Source: JACVRW01 sp038323835 (GTDB lineage Bacteria > Actinomycetota > Thermoleophilia > Solirubrobacterales > Thermoleophilaceae). From it: DNA of 64,000 nucleotides. The stretch's first letter is position 1; each line of letters opens with the position of its first letter. The translations under genes and the position numbers were made by a program. This document shows, piece after piece, positions 48,269-56,521 of this stretch. The DNA lies in contig JBBQHI010000009.1 in the NCBI GenBank assembly GCA_038323835.1, forward strand, positions 1 through 64,000. The letters are read 5' to 3'. Under the pieces are notes generated by a model. The model searched no databases and was not told the origin of the DNA. It saw nothing but the letters and a program-made list of their open reading frames with translations.

Positions 48269-49603
48269 TCAGTCCGTTGGGCGGAGCTGTGCACGCAGGT
48301 TGTCGACGACTTTGCAGATGGCGGGATCGGCCTGCATGTCAGCCGTCACGCGGTTGATGGCGTGGATCACGGTGGCATGGTTGCGCCCGCCGACCCCGCG
48401 CCCGATCTCGGGAAGGCTGTGATCGGTCAACTCGCGCGCCAGGTACATGGCTACGTGCCGGGCTCGGGCTACCGGCGGCCGGCGGTCACGGGCCAGGAGG
48501 GCCGTTCGTTCGACCCCGAACTCACGCGCGGAGGCGTCGAGGATCTCGCCGAGGTCGCATCTGCCGGTATGCCGGGCGCCGCCCAGCCTGCGGAGGACGT
48601 GGCGGGCGAGCGCGGGCGTGGGCTCCTGGCCGCGCAGGGATGCGTAGGCCACCACGCGTACGAGCGCGCCCTCGAGGGCCCGGATGCTGCTGGTCACGGC
48701 GGCGGCGATCTCGGTGAGCACGTCGTGCCCGATGTCCACGCCGTCGAGCCGCGCCCGCTTGGCGAGGATGGCTTCGCGGACGTAGGAGCCGGGCGGCTCG
48801 AGCCCGACCACTAGACCGGAGCGGAAGCGCTCGGAGAGACGGTCCTCGAGGTCGGCGAGCTCCTCCGGCGGACGGTCGGAGGTGAGCACGAGCTGGCGGC
48901 CGGAGTCGAGCAGCGCGTTGAAGGTGTGGAAGAACTCCTCGCGCGTGGCCGTGCGGCCGGCCAGGAACTGCACGTCATCGATCAGCACCACGTCCGCCCC
49001 GCGGAAGTCCTCCTTGAAGCCCGCCGTTCGCTTCTCGCGCACGGCGCCGACGAACTCGGAGGTGAACTCCTCGATCGTGGCGTAGCGTACGCGCAGGCCC
49101 CCGAAGCGCTGGACGTAGCTGCCGATGGCGTGGAGGAGATGGGTCTTGCCGAGGCCCGGCGGGCCGTGGAGGAAGAGCGGGTTGTAGGCCTGCGCGGGCA
49201 GCTCGGCGGCGGCGAGAGCGGCGGCGTGGGCGAAGCGGTTGCCCTCGCCGATCACGAACTGCTCGAAGGTGTACTTCGGGTTGAGACCCGCGTCCTCGGC
49301 GGCCCCACGGCCCGGCTGCTCGGGCGCGGCGTCGTCGGGGCGCCATTCCGGGCCCACCACCTCGACGCTGGCCTGGTCGTGCCCAGCACGCTCGGCCGCA
49401 CTGCGGAGGAGAGGCATGTAGCGCTCGGCGACGGACGTGCGGATGTGCTCGGGCGCACGTATGTAGAGCGTCGACCCCCGGACCGCGGCCAGCTCGAGCG
49501 GCTCGAGCCAGATGTGGAACTTGAAGTCCGGGACGTCTCGGCGGAGCTCGTCGCGCATGTCCTGCCAAAGCGTCTCGAGCTGTGCCTCCACGGGCTGTCG
49601 CAA
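48269..49603 (-). CDS. dnaA: Chromosomal replication initiator DnaA
   Basis: A 444-residue DnaA. Domain I (about 1-85) begins LETLWQDMRDEL, and a short linker follows. The AAA domain III (about 108-330) has Walker A GPPGLGKT (147-154) and Walker B VVLIDDVQFL. The C-terminal DNA-binding domain has the signature region LPEIGRGVGGRNHATVIHAI. The start was taken as TTG 49603; GAGGAGG ends one base before it, so GTG 49591 is a credible alternative. The protein is shorter than many actinobacterial DnaA proteins because domain II is short. Confidence 0.96.
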   Translation of the reverse strand: MRQPVEAQLETLWQDMRDELRRDVPDFKFHIWLEPLELAAVRGSTLYIRAPEHIRTSVAERYMPLLRSAAERAGHDQASVEVVGPEWRPDDAAPEQPGRGAAEDAGLNPKYTFEQFVIGEGNRFAHAAALAAAELPAQAYNPLFLHGPPGLGKTHLLHAIGSYVQRFGGLRVRYATIEEFTSEFVGAVREKRTAGFKEDFRGADVVLIDDVQFLAGRTATREEFFHTFNALLDSGRQLVLTSDRPPEELADLEDRLSERFRSGLVVGLEPPGSYVREAILAKRARLDGVDIGHDVLTEIAAAVTSSIRALEGALVRVVAYASLRGQEPTPALARHVLRRLGGARHTGRCDLGEILDASAREFGVERTALLARDRRPPVARARHVAMYLARELTDHSLPEIGRGVGGRNHATVIHAINRVTADMQADPAICKVVDNLRAQLRPTD

Positions 49604-49909
49604 CCCTCCTCGGTGGGTCGTGGTCCGGATCTCCAGGGGAGGGACGGGCGGCTTGGTGGGGCCGCTGCCCTCGGCGCGAGCGAGTGTACACGCGGCGCTG
49701 GGGCCCGACGTCGGCCTGTCAGGGCACCAAACCGCAAAACGCGCGAAAAGCCGAGGAGGCCGTCAGGCGGCGCCGCGCGGCCTCTTCCCATCGGCGGTCG
49801 AAGGAGCTCGCGGGGCGTTGCCAACAGGATGCCCACAGGGCGTCGCCGTCTCGATCTTGTACCCTGGCCTGCGCGCGCCCTGCTCGTTCGTCCGGCCGTG
49901 CCCACTCAG
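49604..49909. promoter_or_regulatory. Divergent dnaA / rpmH control region
   Basis: 306 bp between divergent start codons. A TACCCT hexamer at 49860-49865 lies 44 nt before rpmH and may be its -10. A small AT-richer patch (49729-49751, CACCAAACCGCAAAACGCGCG) is the only unwinding-prone piece. No good DnaA boxes were found here. Confidence 0.4.
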
Positions 49910-50044
49910 ATGAAGCGCACCTACCAGCCCAAGAAGCGCAAGCGCGCACGCAGCCACGGTTTTCGCAACCGCATGCACACCAAGGCTGGCCGCCGGCTGC
50001 TCAAGCGCCGCCGTGACAAGGGTCGCAAGCGGCTGACGCCGTAG
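49910..50044 (+). CDS. rpmH: 50S ribosomal protein L34
   Basis: A 44-residue, extremely basic protein with the full L34 pattern MKRTYQPKKRKR, then HGFRNRM and TKAGRRLLKRRRDKGRKRL. It fits in the longer open frame only from ATG 49910; an in-frame GTG at 49898 would add four residues. No Shine-Dalgarno is visible. It heads the rpmH-rnpA-yidD-yidC operon. Confidence 0.96.
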   Translation: MKRTYQPKKRKRARSHGFRNRMHTKAGRRLLKRRRDKGRKRLTP

Positions 50045-50047
50045 GCC

Positions 50048-50431
50048 GTGGCCGACCGCGGGCGTCGTAGGCGCCGCCGCCTGTCGCGAAGTGGTGAGTT
50101 CGACCGGGTCTACCGCGAGGGCCGCTCGCACGCGAGCCGACACCTTGTGGTCTACGCCTTTCCGAGGTCGGACGACGAGCCTCCCCGGCTCGGAGTCTCG
50201 GTCGGCCGGAAGCTGGGCGGCGCGGTGGAGCGCAACCGGGTGAAGCGCATGCTCAGAGATGCGTTCTGGGTCCATGCGCCCACAGTGCCAACGGGACTGG
50301 ACTTCGTGATCGTGGCTCGCCCGCCGGCGGCCGAGCTGGCCCGCGATGGGGGCGGCGAGGCGGTCGAGCGGGTGCTGGGCGCGATTCTCACCGAGTCGGG
50401 GCTCTCGTCCGGCGCCGGGCCGGCGCCGTGA
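50048..50431 (+). CDS. rnpA: Ribonuclease P protein component
   Basis: A 127-residue basic protein that assists the RNase P RNA in tRNA 5' maturation. The signature GVSVGRKLGGAVERNRVKRMLRD (key parts GRKLG and ERNRVKR) is intact, and the N-terminus has the usual SRSGEFDRVYREG. The start is GTG 50048, three bases after rpmH. It overlaps yidD by GTGA. Confidence 0.95.
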   Translation: MADRGRRRRRRLSRSGEFDRVYREGRSHASRHLVVYAFPRSDDEPPRLGVSVGRKLGGAVERNRVKRMLRDAFWVHAPTVPTGLDFVIVARPPAAELARDGGGEAVERVLGAILTESGLSSGAGPAP

Positions 50432-50679
50432 CCGCTCCCCGCTCGCTCCTGGTCGCGCCGATCCGCCTGTACCAGCGCGTCGTCTCTCCGGGACTCCCCG
50501 CCCGGTGCAGATACCATCCCTCCTGTTCGGCCTACGCCATCCAGGCGATCAGGCGGTACGGCGTCCTCCGAGGAGTGGTGCTTGCCGCCTGGCGGGTACT
50601 TCGCTGCAATCCATGGAGCCACGGTGGCGTGGACTTCGTGGAGGACCAGAAGCTGTTCCGGGCGAAGCCGAGCCCCTAG
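50428..50679 (+). CDS. yidD: Membrane protein insertion efficiency factor YidD
   Basis: An 83-residue protein with the YidD pattern IRLYQRVVSPGLPARCRY, PSCSAYAIQAI, and RCNPWSHGGVD. It supports YidC-dependent membrane insertion through an amphipathic helix. The GTG start overlaps the rnpA stop as GTGA. yidC follows three bases later. Confidence 0.94.
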   Translation: MTAPRSLLVAPIRLYQRVVSPGLPARCRYHPSCSAYAIQAIRRYGVLRGVVLAAWRVLRCNPWSHGGVDFVEDQKLFRAKPSP

Positions 50680-50682
50680 CCC

Positions 50683-51582
50683 ATGCGCACTCAGATAGCG
50701 AACGTACTCCAGCCTCTGATCGACGTCTGCCAGTCGGTGCTCGAGTTCTGGCACGGCGTGATCGGCGACTTCGACGGCAGCTGGGGCGTGTCCATCATCC
50801 TGCTGACCTTCACGGTGCGGCTGGCCATCCTCCCGCTCACGTTCAAGGGCGTGAAGTCGATGCAGCGCCTTCAGCAGCTCCAGCCCGAGATCAAGAAGAT
50901 CCAGGAGCGCTACAAGGGGGACAAGCAGCGCTCGAACCAGGAGGTTATGGCCTTCTACCAGCGGGAGAAGGTGAACCCGCTCGGCTCATGCCTCCCGCTG
51001 CTGCTCCAGATCCCCTTCTTCATCTCGCTCTTCTACCTCCTGCGCTCGGATGCGTTCCACCAGGACATAGCCAGCAACCCGGGCTTCCTGCTCATCGACA
51101 ACATGGCCGAGAAGGTCACGGATCCCGTCCTCCTCGGTTTCCTGATCGTGCTCTACATCGGCACCCAGCTCACGGCGAGCCTGGTCACCTCGGTCAGCGC
51201 CGACACGACGCAGCGGAACATCATGCTGGCGATGCCCTTCGTGTTCGGGATCTTCCTCGTGAACTTCCCGGGCGGTCTGATCGTGTACTGGATCACGACG
51301 AACGTGTGGACGATCGGCCAGCAGCTGCTGGTAAAGAAGCTGTACCCGAAGCCCACGTCCTTCGTGGCCAAGGACGACCCGGCCGACGGCGGCGGAGGCG
51401 CCCGGGGAAAGCCCGCGTCGGAGGAACCGCCGCCCGCTCCCGTCGCCGCCAAGGCAGCGGTGGGCAAGGGACGGGGCAGGGCGAAGGTGGCGGTATCGGC
51501 CGACGGCGCGGGCAACGGCGCCTCGGCGAAGCCCCCGCCCAATCCCCGCAAGAAGAAGAAGCGCTCCGGGCGGCGGAGGTAG
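50683..51582 (+). CDS. yidC: Membrane protein insertase YidC
   Basis: A 299-residue Oxa1/YidC-type insertase of the short Gram-positive form, without the large periplasmic domain. Hydrophobic helices lie at about residues 35-55, 100-120, 150-170 and 185-215, with the typical GVKSMQRLQQLQPEIKKIQERY cytoplasmic hairpin (key KSMQRLQQLQPEI). The last 70 residues are Pro/Ala/Lys-rich and end KKKKRSGRRR, a basic tail that may bind ribosomes. No lipobox is seen. Confidence 0.95.
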   Translation: MRTQIANVLQPLIDVCQSVLEFWHGVIGDFDGSWGVSIILLTFTVRLAILPLTFKGVKSMQRLQQLQPEIKKIQERYKGDKQRSNQEVMAFYQREKVNPLGSCLPLLLQIPFFISLFYLLRSDAFHQDIASNPGFLLIDNMAEKVTDPVLLGFLIVLYIGTQLTASLVTSVSADTTQRNIMLAMPFVFGIFLVNFPGGLIVYWITTNVWTIGQQLLVKKLYPKPTSFVAKDDPADGGGGARGKPASEEPPPAPVAAKAAVGKGRGRAKVAVSADGAGNGASAKPPPNPRKKKKRSGRRR

Positions 51583-51588
51583 CGCGCC

Positions 51589-52284
51589 GTGGACGCCCCG
51601 TCCACAGACGAGCCGCAGGACCTGATGGCGGAGGCCGCAGCGGAGAGCGTCGGCGAGGCCAAGTGGGCCGCCATGAAGGAGCTGGAGCCGCGCTTTCCGG
51701 GCGTCACGGCCGATTGCGTGAGCTTCGAGATCGTGCAGGAGCCGGCCGACGATGAGCTGGCACGTGTGCGAGCCGAGGTGGATCCCGACGCCTGGCGGCG
51801 TGCCGCGGTCGAGATCCCGGACGAGCCCGCGGAGCGGGTGCGAGCGCTCGTGGCGAGGACCGTCCACGCGCTCGGGCTCGAGGCCACCGTGGACATCGAC
51901 GAGAGCTCGGATGAGATCCGGGCGACGGTCAACGGCGACGAGTTGGGCCTTCTGATCGGCAAGCACGGCGCGACAATCGACGCGCTTCAGCACCTGGCCT
52001 ACCGGGCGGCGTTCCGGGGCCAGGAGGACCGCAAGCAGGTGAGCGTGGATGCGGCCGGGTACCGCGAGCGCCGTGAGGCAGCCCTTCACCGGATGGCCGA
52101 CCGGGCAGCCGCCGAGGCGATCCGCGACGACCGCTCGGTGGAGCTCGAGCCGATGCGCGCTCTTGAGCGCAAGGTGGTCCATGCCTACCTGAGCGAGCGG
52201 GCGGACGTGGAGACGCACAGCGAGGGCGACGAGCCCGACCGGCGCCTCGTCATCAGTCCGCTGGAAGCCTTCCGCAACGCCTGA
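51589..52284 (+). CDS. jag: Jag/KhpB RNA-binding protein (KH and R3H domains)
   Basis: A 231-residue protein starting at GTG 51589. A poorly conserved N-terminal part (about 1-75) precedes a KH domain with LGLLIGKHGATIDALQHLAYRAA (key LIGKHGATIDA, about 123-145) and a C-terminal R3H domain (about 170-231: LEPMRALERKVVHAYLSE and RRLVISP). Jag/KhpB pairs with KhpA on RNAs and affects cell elongation. Position after yidC is the conserved one. Confidence 0.93.
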   Translation: MDAPSTDEPQDLMAEAAAESVGEAKWAAMKELEPRFPGVTADCVSFEIVQEPADDELARVRAEVDPDAWRRAAVEIPDEPAERVRALVARTVHALGLEATVDIDESSDEIRATVNGDELGLLIGKHGATIDALQHLAYRAAFRGQEDRKQVSVDAAGYRERREAALHRMADRAAAEAIRDDRSVELEPMRALERKVVHAYLSERADVETHSEGDEPDRRLVISPLEAFRNA

Positions 52285-52292
52285 GCTCCTCC

Positions 52293-53003
52293 GTGGGCGT
52301 TTCGCGTGAAACGCTCGCCGGCCTGGCCGAGCGGTACGACCTGCCGGCCGGCTCCGAGCCCAAGCTCGAACGCCTCCTGGTGGCGCTCATCGCCGAGAAG
52401 CGCGCGCCGACCTCCGAGCGCGCCCGAGCGGACGCTCTCCGCACCCATGTGGCCGACTCCCTGTCGGGGCTCGAGATCGAGCCTCTCCGCGCCGCCGCCC
52501 GCACGGCCGACCTCGGCTCAGGCGCCGGCTTCCCCGGCCTCGTCATGGCGGCCGCGCTCCCGGACGGCCGGTTCGACCTGATCGAGGCCGCGACCCGCAA
52601 GGCCGCGGTGGCCGGACGGCTCGCGGACGCGGCCGGAATCGCCAATGCGACGGCGGTCACGGCGCGCGCGGAGGAGTGGGGGGCGTCGCCTCCGGGCGCT
52701 GAGGGCTACGAGGCCGTCACGGCCCGAGCCGTGGCCCCGCTGTCCGTGCTGGCGGAGTACGCGGCGCCGCTGCTGCGGCTGGACGGGGTGCTCGTGGCGT
52801 GGAAGGGGGAGCGCTCGGAGGACGAGGAGCGCGCCGCCGCTGCGGCGGCGAGTCGGCTCGGTCTCGAGGTGGCGGAGATCCGCGCGGTTACACCGTTTGC
52901 CGGGGTCCGATCGCGCCATCTGCATGTGCTGCGGAAGGTCGCGCCCACGCCGCCGGAATACCCGCGACGGCCGGGCATGGCGCTCAAGCGCCCGCTCGGA
53001 TAG
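52293..53003 (+). CDS. rsmG: 16S rRNA (guanine-N7) methyltransferase RsmG
   Basis: A 236-residue SAM-dependent methyltransferase that methylates G527 of 16S rRNA. The SAM motif TADLGSGAGFPGLVMA is at about residues 68-84, and FDLIEAATRKAAV and AVTARAVAPLSVLAEYA follow. The start is GTG 52293. Its second to seventh codons contain a parS-like site. Loss of RsmG gives low-level streptomycin resistance in other bacteria. Confidence 0.94.
   Translation: MGVSRETLAGLAERYDLPAGSEPKLERLLVALIAEKRAPTSERARADALRTHVADSLSGLEIEPLRAAARTADLGSGAGFPGLVMAAALPDGRFDLIEAATRKAAVAGRLADAAGIANATAVTARAEEWGASPPGAEGYEAVTARAVAPLSVLAEYAAPLLRLDGVLVAWKGERSEDEERAAAAAASRLGLEVAEIRAVTPFAGVRSRHLHVLRKVAPTPPEYPRRPGMALKRPLG
52298..52313. 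promoter_or_regulatory. parS-like site inside rsmG codons
   Basis: CGTTTCGCGTGAAACG; one mismatch to the 14-base core GTTTCACGTGAAAC. It encodes Val-Ser-Arg-Glu-Thr, the same residues as the dnaN site. It lies 0.8 kb before parA. Confidence 0.75.
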
Positions 53004-53051
53004 CGCTCGGCCGATCGCCCTGGGCCGATCAGCGGAGGGGAGGAGCGAACT

Positions 53052-53078
53052 GTTCGGCGGCGAACCTTCGTGGCGAAG
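53052..53078. terminator. Tandem small hairpins between rsmG and parA
   Basis: GTTCG-GCGG-CGAAC (53052-53065) is followed directly by CTTCG-TGG-CGAAG (53066-53078). Two GGCCGATC repeats precede them (53007-53014, 53022-53029 region). They may end the rpmH-rsmG transcript before the parA promoter; there is no T-run. Confidence 0.3.
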
Positions 53079-53103
53079 GGACCCTTCCGACCGGCCGGGC
53101 TCC

Positions 53104-53109
53104 TACTCT
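53104..53109 (+). promoter_or_regulatory. Putative -10 element TACTCT for parA
   Basis: TANNNT hexamer ending 9 nt before ATG 53119; no Shine-Dalgarno in between. It suggests a near-leaderless parAB mRNA. Confidence 0.45.
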
Positions 53110-53118
53110 CGCTCGCGC

Positions 53119-53877
53119 ATGGGAAACGTGGTGGCAATCGCAAATCAGAAGGGCGGCGTGGGCAAGACCACCACCGCCGTAAACCTCGGCGCGAGCGTCG
53201 CCGACGCCGGTTATCCCACCCTCCTGGTCGACCTCGACCCGCAGTGCAACGCCACCGTCGCGCTCGGTCTTCCCAAGGACAGCAGTCCCAACGTCTATGA
53301 GTGCCTTTCGGGACGCTTCACGCTGGACGAGGCGGCCCGCCCGTCGGGACACGAGCGCCTCGACGCGGTGCCCTCCACGCCCGAGCTCGCCGGCGCCAAC
53401 GTCGAGCTTCCCCGCATGGCGGGCTCGGAGACCTGCCTGCGTGATGCGCTGGGCACGGTCCGCGACCACTACCTGCTCACGCTGCTCGACTGCCCGCCCT
53501 CGCTCGGCCCGCTCACGGTCAACGCGCTCGTGGCCGCGGACAGCGTGCTCGTGCCGGTCCAGACCGAGTACTTCGCGCTCGAGGGCCTCGCCGGCATGCT
53601 GGACACGCTCGGCCTGATCCAGCGCGAGCTGAACCCCCGGCTCACCATCTCGGGAATGATCCTGACGATGCACGACGGGCGGACCCGCCTCGCGCGCGAA
53701 GTGGAGAGGGAGGTGCGCGAGCACTTCCCCCAGCTCGTCTTCGACACCGTCATCCCACGCAACGTGCGCCTGGGCGAGGCCCCGAGCTTCGGCGTTCCGG
53801 TGCTCCAGCACGCCCCGCGGAGCGCCGGGTCCGCGGCGTACCTCCGGTTGGCCAAAGAGGTCGCCGCGCGTGCCTGA
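53119..53877 (+). CDS. parA: Chromosome partitioning ATPase ParA (Soj)
   Basis: A 252-residue Walker-type ATPase that forms nucleoid-bound gradients to move ParB-parS complexes. The deviant Walker A KGGVGKTT lies at about residues 10-17, with Walker A' LLVDLDPQCN and Walker B LLDCPPSLG. The start is ATG 53119, so it lacks the N-terminal DNA-binding extension of plasmid ParA. It overlaps parB by eight bases. Confidence 0.95.
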   Translation: MGNVVAIANQKGGVGKTTTAVNLGASVADAGYPTLLVDLDPQCNATVALGLPKDSSPNVYECLSGRFTLDEAARPSGHERLDAVPSTPELAGANVELPRMAGSETCLRDALGTVRDHYLLTLLDCPPSLGPLTVNALVAADSVLVPVQTEYFALEGLAGMLDTLGLIQRELNPRLTISGMILTMHDGRTRLAREVEREVREHFPQLVFDTVIPRNVRLGEAPSFGVPVLQHAPRSAGSAAYLRLAKEVAARA

Positions 53878-54790
53878 CCGGCCCGCCCCGGGGTGGCCCG
53901 GGATCGAGGAGCCGCACGCTGACCGCGGGGACCGCCGCGCCATGGGCCGCGGCCTGGCGGCGATCCTTCCGCGCGGCGAGGGCACCGACGAGGGTCTCCG
54001 CCAGATCCCGCTGGATCTCGTGGACCCGAACCCCCACCAGCCGCGGCAGAGCTTCGCCGAGGCCGCTCTCGAGGAGCTGGCGGAGTCGATCCGCGTCCGC
54101 GGTGTGCTCCAGCCGATCGTGGTGCGGCCGCTGCCCGGGGGCCGCTACCAGCTCGTGGCGGGGGAGCGCCGGCTTCGGGCCGCCCGGATAGCCGGCAAGC
54201 AGCTGATCCCGGCGGTCGTCCGGCACACGGAGGACTGGGAGGGTCTCGATCTCGCCCTTGCGGAGAACATGGCCCGCGAGGACCTGAACGCGGTCGAGGA
54301 GGCGCGCGCCTGCGCGATGCTCGTCGAGGACCTCGGGCTCACGAAGGAGGAGGTCGGCCGGCGCGTCGGCCGCAGCCGCGTGGCCATCTCCAACCTCATC
54401 CGCCTGCTCGCGCTGCCCGAGGACGTGCTGGAGATGATCGAGGCCGGCCAGCTGAGCGAGGGCCACGGACGGGCGATCCTCATCTGCAAGGACCACGGGG
54501 AGCGACGGTCGCTCGCTCGCTCGGCCCGCGACGAGGGCTGGTCGGTCCGCGAGACCGAGCGGCGTTCCCGCGAGCATGCCGGCGTCCCGCCCCGGCGGGA
54601 GCGGCCCCCCGTGGTGGTGCACCCCGATCTCGCCGAGGCACTGGCCGCGGTGGAGGACGCCATGGCCGCCGCGCTCGGACGGGACGTGAAGGTCCGCGCG
54701 CGTGGCTCTGGATGCGCGGTGGAGATGGCCTTCGCAACGCCGGCCGAGGCGATCGAGTTCGCTCGCCTGTCGCTGCGCCGCTCGGTCTGA
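53870..54790 (+). CDS. parB: Chromosome partitioning protein ParB
   Basis: A 306-residue CTP-dependent clamp that loads at parS. The ParB/Srx domain has the CTP-binding GERRLRAARIAG and ENMAREDLNAVEEA boxes, followed by a helix-turn-helix (LTKEEVGRRVGRSRVAISNLIRLL, key GRSRVAISN) and a C-terminal dimerisation segment after about residue 240. GTG 53870 overlaps parA; ATG 53942 (MGRGLAAILP) matches the usual ParB start and may be the true one. Confidence 0.94.
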   Translation: MPDRPAPGWPGIEEPHADRGDRRAMGRGLAAILPRGEGTDEGLRQIPLDLVDPNPHQPRQSFAEAALEELAESIRVRGVLQPIVVRPLPGGRYQLVAGERRLRAARIAGKQLIPAVVRHTEDWEGLDLALAENMAREDLNAVEEARACAMLVEDLGLTKEEVGRRVGRSRVAISNLIRLLALPEDVLEMIEAGQLSEGHGRAILICKDHGERRSLARSARDEGWSVRETERRSREHAGVPPRRERPPVVVHPDLAEALAAVEDAMAAALGRDVKVRARGSGCAVEMAFATPAEAIEFARLSLRRSV

Positions 54791-54842
54791 GGGCGCTTTC
54801 GAGCCCATCCGAAGCCCCGTCCCCGGGCCCCCAGACCGCCGC

Positions 54843-54848
54843 TATCAT
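54843..54848 (+). promoter_or_regulatory. Putative -10 element TATCAT for tRNA-Ile
   Basis: TATCAT ends 10 nt before the 5' end of the tRNA. No convincing -35 is seen in the GC-rich DNA upstream. Confidence 0.4.
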
Positions 54849-54858
54849 CGGGCGCCGC

Positions 54859-54932
54859 GGGCGATTAGCTCAGTCGGTTAGAGCGCGTCTCTGATAAGGA
54901 CGAGGTCCCTGGTTCGAGTCCAGGATCGCCCA
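54859..54932 (+). tRNA. tRNA-Ile(GAT)
   Basis: A 74-nt cloverleaf: acceptor GGGCGAT pairs with ATCGCCC, the D-arm has AGCTCAGTCGGTTAGAGC, the anticodon loop is CTGATAA with GAT, and the T-arm is GGTTCGAGTCC. The discriminator is A, and CCA is not encoded. It lies 69 bp after parB. Confidence 0.97.
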
Positions 54933-54967
54933 TCGCGAGCGGGCCGGGTCCCGCTTCCCGCCACGTC

Positions 54968-54973
54968 TAGACT
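54968..54973 (+). promoter_or_regulatory. Putative -10 element TAGACT for the bifunctional nuclease gene
   Basis: TAGACT ends 11 nt before ATG 54985. A GAGGGC just upstream of the start may serve as a weak Shine-Dalgarno. Confidence 0.4.
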
Positions 54974-54984
54974 GTCGCGAGGGC

Positions 54985-55476
54985 ATGCAGGAGATGGTCA
55001 TATACGGCGTGAGCTTCGACATGGTCGGCAAGCAGCCGATCGTGTTGCTGAAGACCCGGGACGGCAACAAGTTCTTGCCGATCTGGATCGGGCACCCCGA
55101 GGCCGCGGCGATCCTCATGAAGCTCCAGGGGGCAAACACGCCGCGCCCGATGACGCATGACCTGATCAGCGAGATGCTGTCCGAGCTCGAGGTGAGCTGC
55201 ACGCGCGTGGCCGTCACCGAGCTGCGGGAGAACACCTTCTACGCCGAGGTCACGCTCCAGCTGAACGGCCGCGAGATCCCGATCGACTCCCGCCCCTCCG
55301 ACGCGCTGGCGCTCGCCGTCCGCACCGGCGCCCCCATCTTCGCCGCCGAGGACGTGATCTCCGAGTCGGCCATCGAGTTCGAGCACGAGGTTGAGGACAC
55401 CGAGGAGGTCGTGGAGAAGTTCAAGGACTTCCTCGACAACGTCACGCCCGAGGACTTCGCCTCGGAGGACGGGTAA
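54985..55476 (+). CDS. Bifunctional nuclease family protein (BFN/DUF151)
   Basis: A 163-residue protein. The BFN domain (about 1-130) has IVLLKTRDGNKFLPIWIGHPEA, RPMTHDLISEML and the diagnostic IDSRPSDALALAVRTGAPIF. Plant and bacterial members have DNase/RNase activity in vitro; the physiological role is unclear. An acidic tail follows (EVEDTEEVVEKFKDF). ATG 54994 is an alternative start. It converges with ddl across repeat copy 3. Confidence 0.9.
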   Translation: MQEMVIYGVSFDMVGKQPIVLLKTRDGNKFLPIWIGHPEAAAILMKLQGANTPRPMTHDLISEMLSELEVSCTRVAVTELRENTFYAEVTLQLNGREIPIDSRPSDALALAVRTGAPIFAAEDVISESAIEFEHEVEDTEEVVEKFKDFLDNVTPEDFASEDG

Positions 55477-55510
55477 CCCGCCGTTTACGCGGGAGCGGCC
55501 GGGGCCTGAG

Positions 55511-55543
55511 GCGAGGAGCGGTGATCGGGCGAGCACCGCAGCC
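55511..55543. repeat. Dispersed hairpin repeat, copy 3 (shortened)
   Basis: GCGAGGAGCG is fused to GTGATCGGGCGAGCACCGCAGCC between convergent genes. The left hairpin arm (CAGCCCGATC) seen in copies 1 and 2 is missing, so the stem cannot form. Confidence 0.75.
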
Positions 55544-55546
55544 ATG

Positions 55547-56521
55547 TCATCCCGCTAGGTCCAGGATCCTTCCGACGAGCACGTCGAACGGCATGCCCGC
55601 GGCCTCGGCGGCCTGGGGGAGCAGGCTCGTCTCGGTCAGGCCGGGCACGGTGTTCAGCTCCAGCACCGTGAGGGCTTCGTCGGCGTCCGCCATCAGGTCG
55701 ACGCGGGCGAAGCCGCGGCATCCCACCAGGCGGTACGCGGCCAGGGCGAGGTCCTGGGCCTCGGTCGCCACCTCGTCCGGGAGCTGGGCCGGGCAGACGA
55801 ACTCCGTTCGCCCGATCTCGTAGCGGGCCTCGAAGTCGTATGCGGGCGTGGTGCGGTGCTCGGTCCGATCAACGATCGGACCTCCGCTCCTCACCGCGTG
55901 GTCGCGGGGCACGGCTTCGACCACGGGCAGCGCCTCGCCGTCCACGATCGACACCGCCAGGTCGCGCCCGTCCACGTAGCGCTCCAGCAGCACGCGGGCG
56001 TCGTAGGAGAACGCCGACACGAGCGCCGCGGGAACGTCGCTCGCCTCGGCGGCGAACTTGATCCCCAGGGCGGAGCCCTGGCTCGAGGGCTTCACCACGA
56101 TCGGGAATCCGAGCTGCTCCTGAATCGCCGGCAGCGCGTCCGCGGCGCCAAGCTCCCGGAAGGCGGTCTCGGTGAAGGCGAAGAACGGGGGCGTCGGAAT
56201 GCCCGCCTCGACCATCAGGTGCTTGGCCATCACCTTGTCCCAGGCCCGCGCGCAGGCGAGAACGCCCGACCCCGTGTAGGGAAGGCCGGCGATCTCGAGC
56301 AGCTCCTGCACCGTGCCGTCCTCCCCGTCACGGCCGTGCATGGCCACGAAGGCCACGTCGGCGCGGGCGTCGCGCAGGACGCGGACCAGGTCGCCCGAGG
56401 CGTCGATCCCCACCACCTCGTGGCCGAGCCGCTCGAGCGCATCCTCCACCCGCGCGGCCGAGCGCAGCGACACCGACCGCTCCAGCGACCGGCCGCCCTT
56501 CAGCACCGCGACGCGGCTCAC
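55547..56521 (-). CDS. ddl: D-alanine--D-alanine ligase (second paralogue)
   Basis: A 324-residue ATP-grasp ligase. Seen are LKGGRSLERSVSLRSAARV, the HGRDGEDGTVQELLEI loop, ATP-site PIVVKPSSQGSALGI, omega-loop AYDFEARY and ELNTVPGLTETS. These are Ddl-type residues, not VanA-type. It differs strongly from the first ligase at 25691-26656. The start is GTG 56521, overlapping the aminotransferase stop by GTGA. Confidence 0.92.
   Translation of the reverse strand: MSRVAVLKGGRSLERSVSLRSAARVEDALERLGHEVVGIDASGDLVRVLRDARADVAFVAMHGRDGEDGTVQELLEIAGLPYTGSGVLACARAWDKVMAKHLMVEAGIPTPPFFAFTETAFRELGAADALPAIQEQLGFPIVVKPSSQGSALGIKFAAEASDVPAALVSAFSYDARVLLERYVDGRDLAVSIVDGEALPVVEAVPRDHAVRSGGPIVDRTEHRTTPAYDFEARYEIGRTEFVCPAQLPDEVATEAQDLALAAYRLVGCRGFARVDLMADADEALTVLELNTVPGLTETSLLPQAAEAAGMPFDVLVGRILDLAG

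Noticed and set aside
53007..53046. Possible fourth copy of the dispersed repeat between rsmG and parA
   Set aside because: It shares GATC and GGAGGAGCG pieces but not the ordered arms or the hairpin, and the flanking genes are co-directional.
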